DNA of 14,950 bases. It comes from Rickettsiaceae bacterium. Its GTDB lineage: Bacteria; Pseudomonadota; Alphaproteobacteria; Rickettsiales; Rickettsiaceae. Location: the NCBI GenBank assembly GCA_021741085.1, contig JAIOYM010000024.1:1-14950 (forward strand). The letters run 5' to 3'. Below are positions 13,877 through 14,950 of this stretch, piece after piece; the stretch's first letter is position 1; every line of letters starts with the position of its first letter. The translations under genes and the position numbers were made by a program. The notes beneath the pieces were generated by a model. It did not search any database and was not told the origin of the DNA. It saw only the letters and a list, made by a program, of their open reading frames with translations.

Positions 13877-14950
13877 ATGATCAAAAAATACCTATCTAAT
13901 TTTTTTAGTACAAATAAAAAGTCTGTAAATAATTTTTACCAATATCAAGATATAGATTCATGGTCAAAAGGAAGTTTTGATTTTGACAATATTGGCTATC
14001 AAAATAACGTTATAGTATATAAATGCGTGAATCTTATAGCTAACGCTGCAAGCCATGTGCCTTGGAATTTGCAAAGCGAAGGTTTAGATGAGTCGAGTAT
14101 TAAATATTTAACAAGATTATTACAAAGACCTAACCCAGGAAAAGGTGGTGCAGAGTTTTTTATAAACCTCATTTCTAACAAGTTGCTATTTGGTAGTAGT
14201 TATATTTTAGCTCTTGCCTCAGTAGGTATAGGAGTTAAAGAAATTCATGTACTAAAAAATGATCTTGTTAACCCAATATTAGAAAATTATATCCTTAAAG
14301 GCTACGAATATAATGGCAAAAAACGTTACTACATAGACTCAGAAACACAGCAGAGCCAGATATTGCATTTACGCACTTATAATCCAAAAGATAATATTCA
14401 AGGTTTCTCACCTTTAAATGCAGCAAAACTTTCTATAGCTTTACATAATAAATCTTCTGAGTGGAATCATGCTTTGTTAAAAAATGGTGCTCGACCTAGC
14501 GGTGCATTGGTTGTAAAAAATGGGTCATATTTGAATGACGATCAGTTCCATCGCTTAAAAGAGCAATTGGCTGAAAAATATTCAGGTGCTAGCTATGCTG
14601 GCAAACCCATGCTGCTTGAAGGTGGTCTTGAATGGCAAGAAATGCATATTAGTCCGAAAGATATGGATTTTATTGAATCTAGAAATTGCGCTGCTAGAGA
14701 AATTGCTCTTGCCTTTGGCGTTCCGCCACAACTTCTTGGGATAGCTGGTGATAGCACCTATAGTAATATGCATGAGGCTAGACTAGCTCTGTGGGAAGAG
14801 ACTATCATACCTTTACTAAATTACATTGCAGATGCCTTAGGAAATTGGTTTAGCTATTGGTATCAATGTCAAATTACCCTGGATTTTAATCGTGACGCTA
14901 TTTCTACATTGACAGAACGACGTGAAAATTTATGGGCTAAAATTTCTAAC
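13877..14950 (+). CDS. HK97-family portal protein, gene-transfer-agent type (3' end beyond window)
   Basis: The portal is the dodecameric ring at one capsid vertex through which DNA is packaged and released. From the ATG at 13877, 358 codons are open to the window edge. The N-terminus shows VIVYKCVNLIANAASHVPWN, the usual first conserved block. The middle has ILHLRTYNPKDNIQGFSPLN, WNHALLKNGARPSGALVVKN (about residues 195-214), LLEGGLEWQEMHISPKDMDF (about 246-265) and then AREIALAFGVPPQLLGIAGD and STYSNMHEARLALWEETIIP. The ARPSGALV, LEGGL-W, S/TPKDMDFIE and FGVPPQLLGI-GD-TY series closely follows the portal of the Rhodobacter GTA, so a Rickettsiales GTA-cluster gene is more likely than a recent prophage. 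Typical length is about 390-400 residues, so roughly 35-40 are missing. No Shine-Dalgarno sequence is evident. Capsid protease and major capsid genes would be expected just downstream. Confidence 0.93.
   Translation, partial: MIKKYLSNFFSTNKKSVNNFYQYQDIDSWSKGSFDFDNIGYQNNVIVYKCVNLIANAASHVPWNLQSEGLDESSIKYLTRLLQRPNPGKGGAEFFINLISNKLLFGSSYILALASVGIGVKEIHVLKNDLVNPILENYILKGYEYNGKKRYYIDSETQQSQILHLRTYNPKDNIQGFSPLNAAKLSIALHNKSSEWNHALLKNGARPSGALVVKNGSYLNDDQFHRLKEQLAEKYSGASYAGKPMLLEGGLEWQEMHISPKDMDFIESRNCAAREIALAFGVPPQLLGIAGDSTYSNMHEARLALWEETIIPLLNYIADALGNWFSYWYQCQITLDFNRDAISTLTERRENLWAKISN

Overview
The window is low-GC, gene-sparse DNA from an alphaproteobacterium, most probably an obligate intracellular member of the Rickettsiales. 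The evidence is the combination of CtrA, MipZ and bacterial frataxin (CyaY), an alphaproteobacterial-type AspRS, a portal protein of the Rhodobacter gene-transfer-agent (GTA) type, long AT-rich intergenic stretches with decaying gene remnants, and two host-directed-looking proteins (a large leucine-rich-repeat protein and a patatin-like phospholipase). The family cannot be fixed from sequence alone; a protist- or arthropod-associated Rickettsiales lineage is the best guess.

Layout. 1-289 (minus): N-terminus of SecA, cut by the window edge. 643-3302 (plus): compact operon pepA-mipZ-cyaY with overlapping genes. 3314-3421: a 36-bp tandem repeat, GC-rich for this genome. 3552-4082 (minus): a membrane-anchored Ala/Pro-rich protein. 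4083-4964: 0.9 kb of AT-rich non-coding DNA leading to ctrA (4965-5687, plus). 5688-6675: nearly 1 kb of non-coding DNA with a decayed IS200/IS605-type TnpB tail and another broken reading frame. 6676-8496 (minus): aspS. 8637-8722: a small GC-rich structured segment and a terminator-like hairpin. 8735-11962 (minus): a 1075-residue LRR protein with internally expanding repeats and a nuclear-localisation-like basic stretch. 11963-12492: divergent regulatory region. 12493-13728 (plus): patatin-like phospholipase. 13877-14950 (plus, open at the window end): HK97/GTA-type portal protein.

How the parts relate. CtrA (cell-cycle transcription factor) and MipZ (division-site positioning ATPase) are two parts of the alphaproteobacterial cell-cycle machinery; CtrA keeps a C-terminal Ala-Ala, the form of the Caulobacter proteolysis signal. 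PepA, CyaY, AspRS and SecA are housekeeping. The LRR protein and the patatin are transcribed divergently from a shared 530-bp region and are the best candidates for host-interaction factors. The most novel-looking material is the LRR protein, with three scales of tandem duplication, a roughly 110-residue helical module after the LRRs and a possible NLS, followed by the 36-bp repeat that is open in reading frames on both strands.
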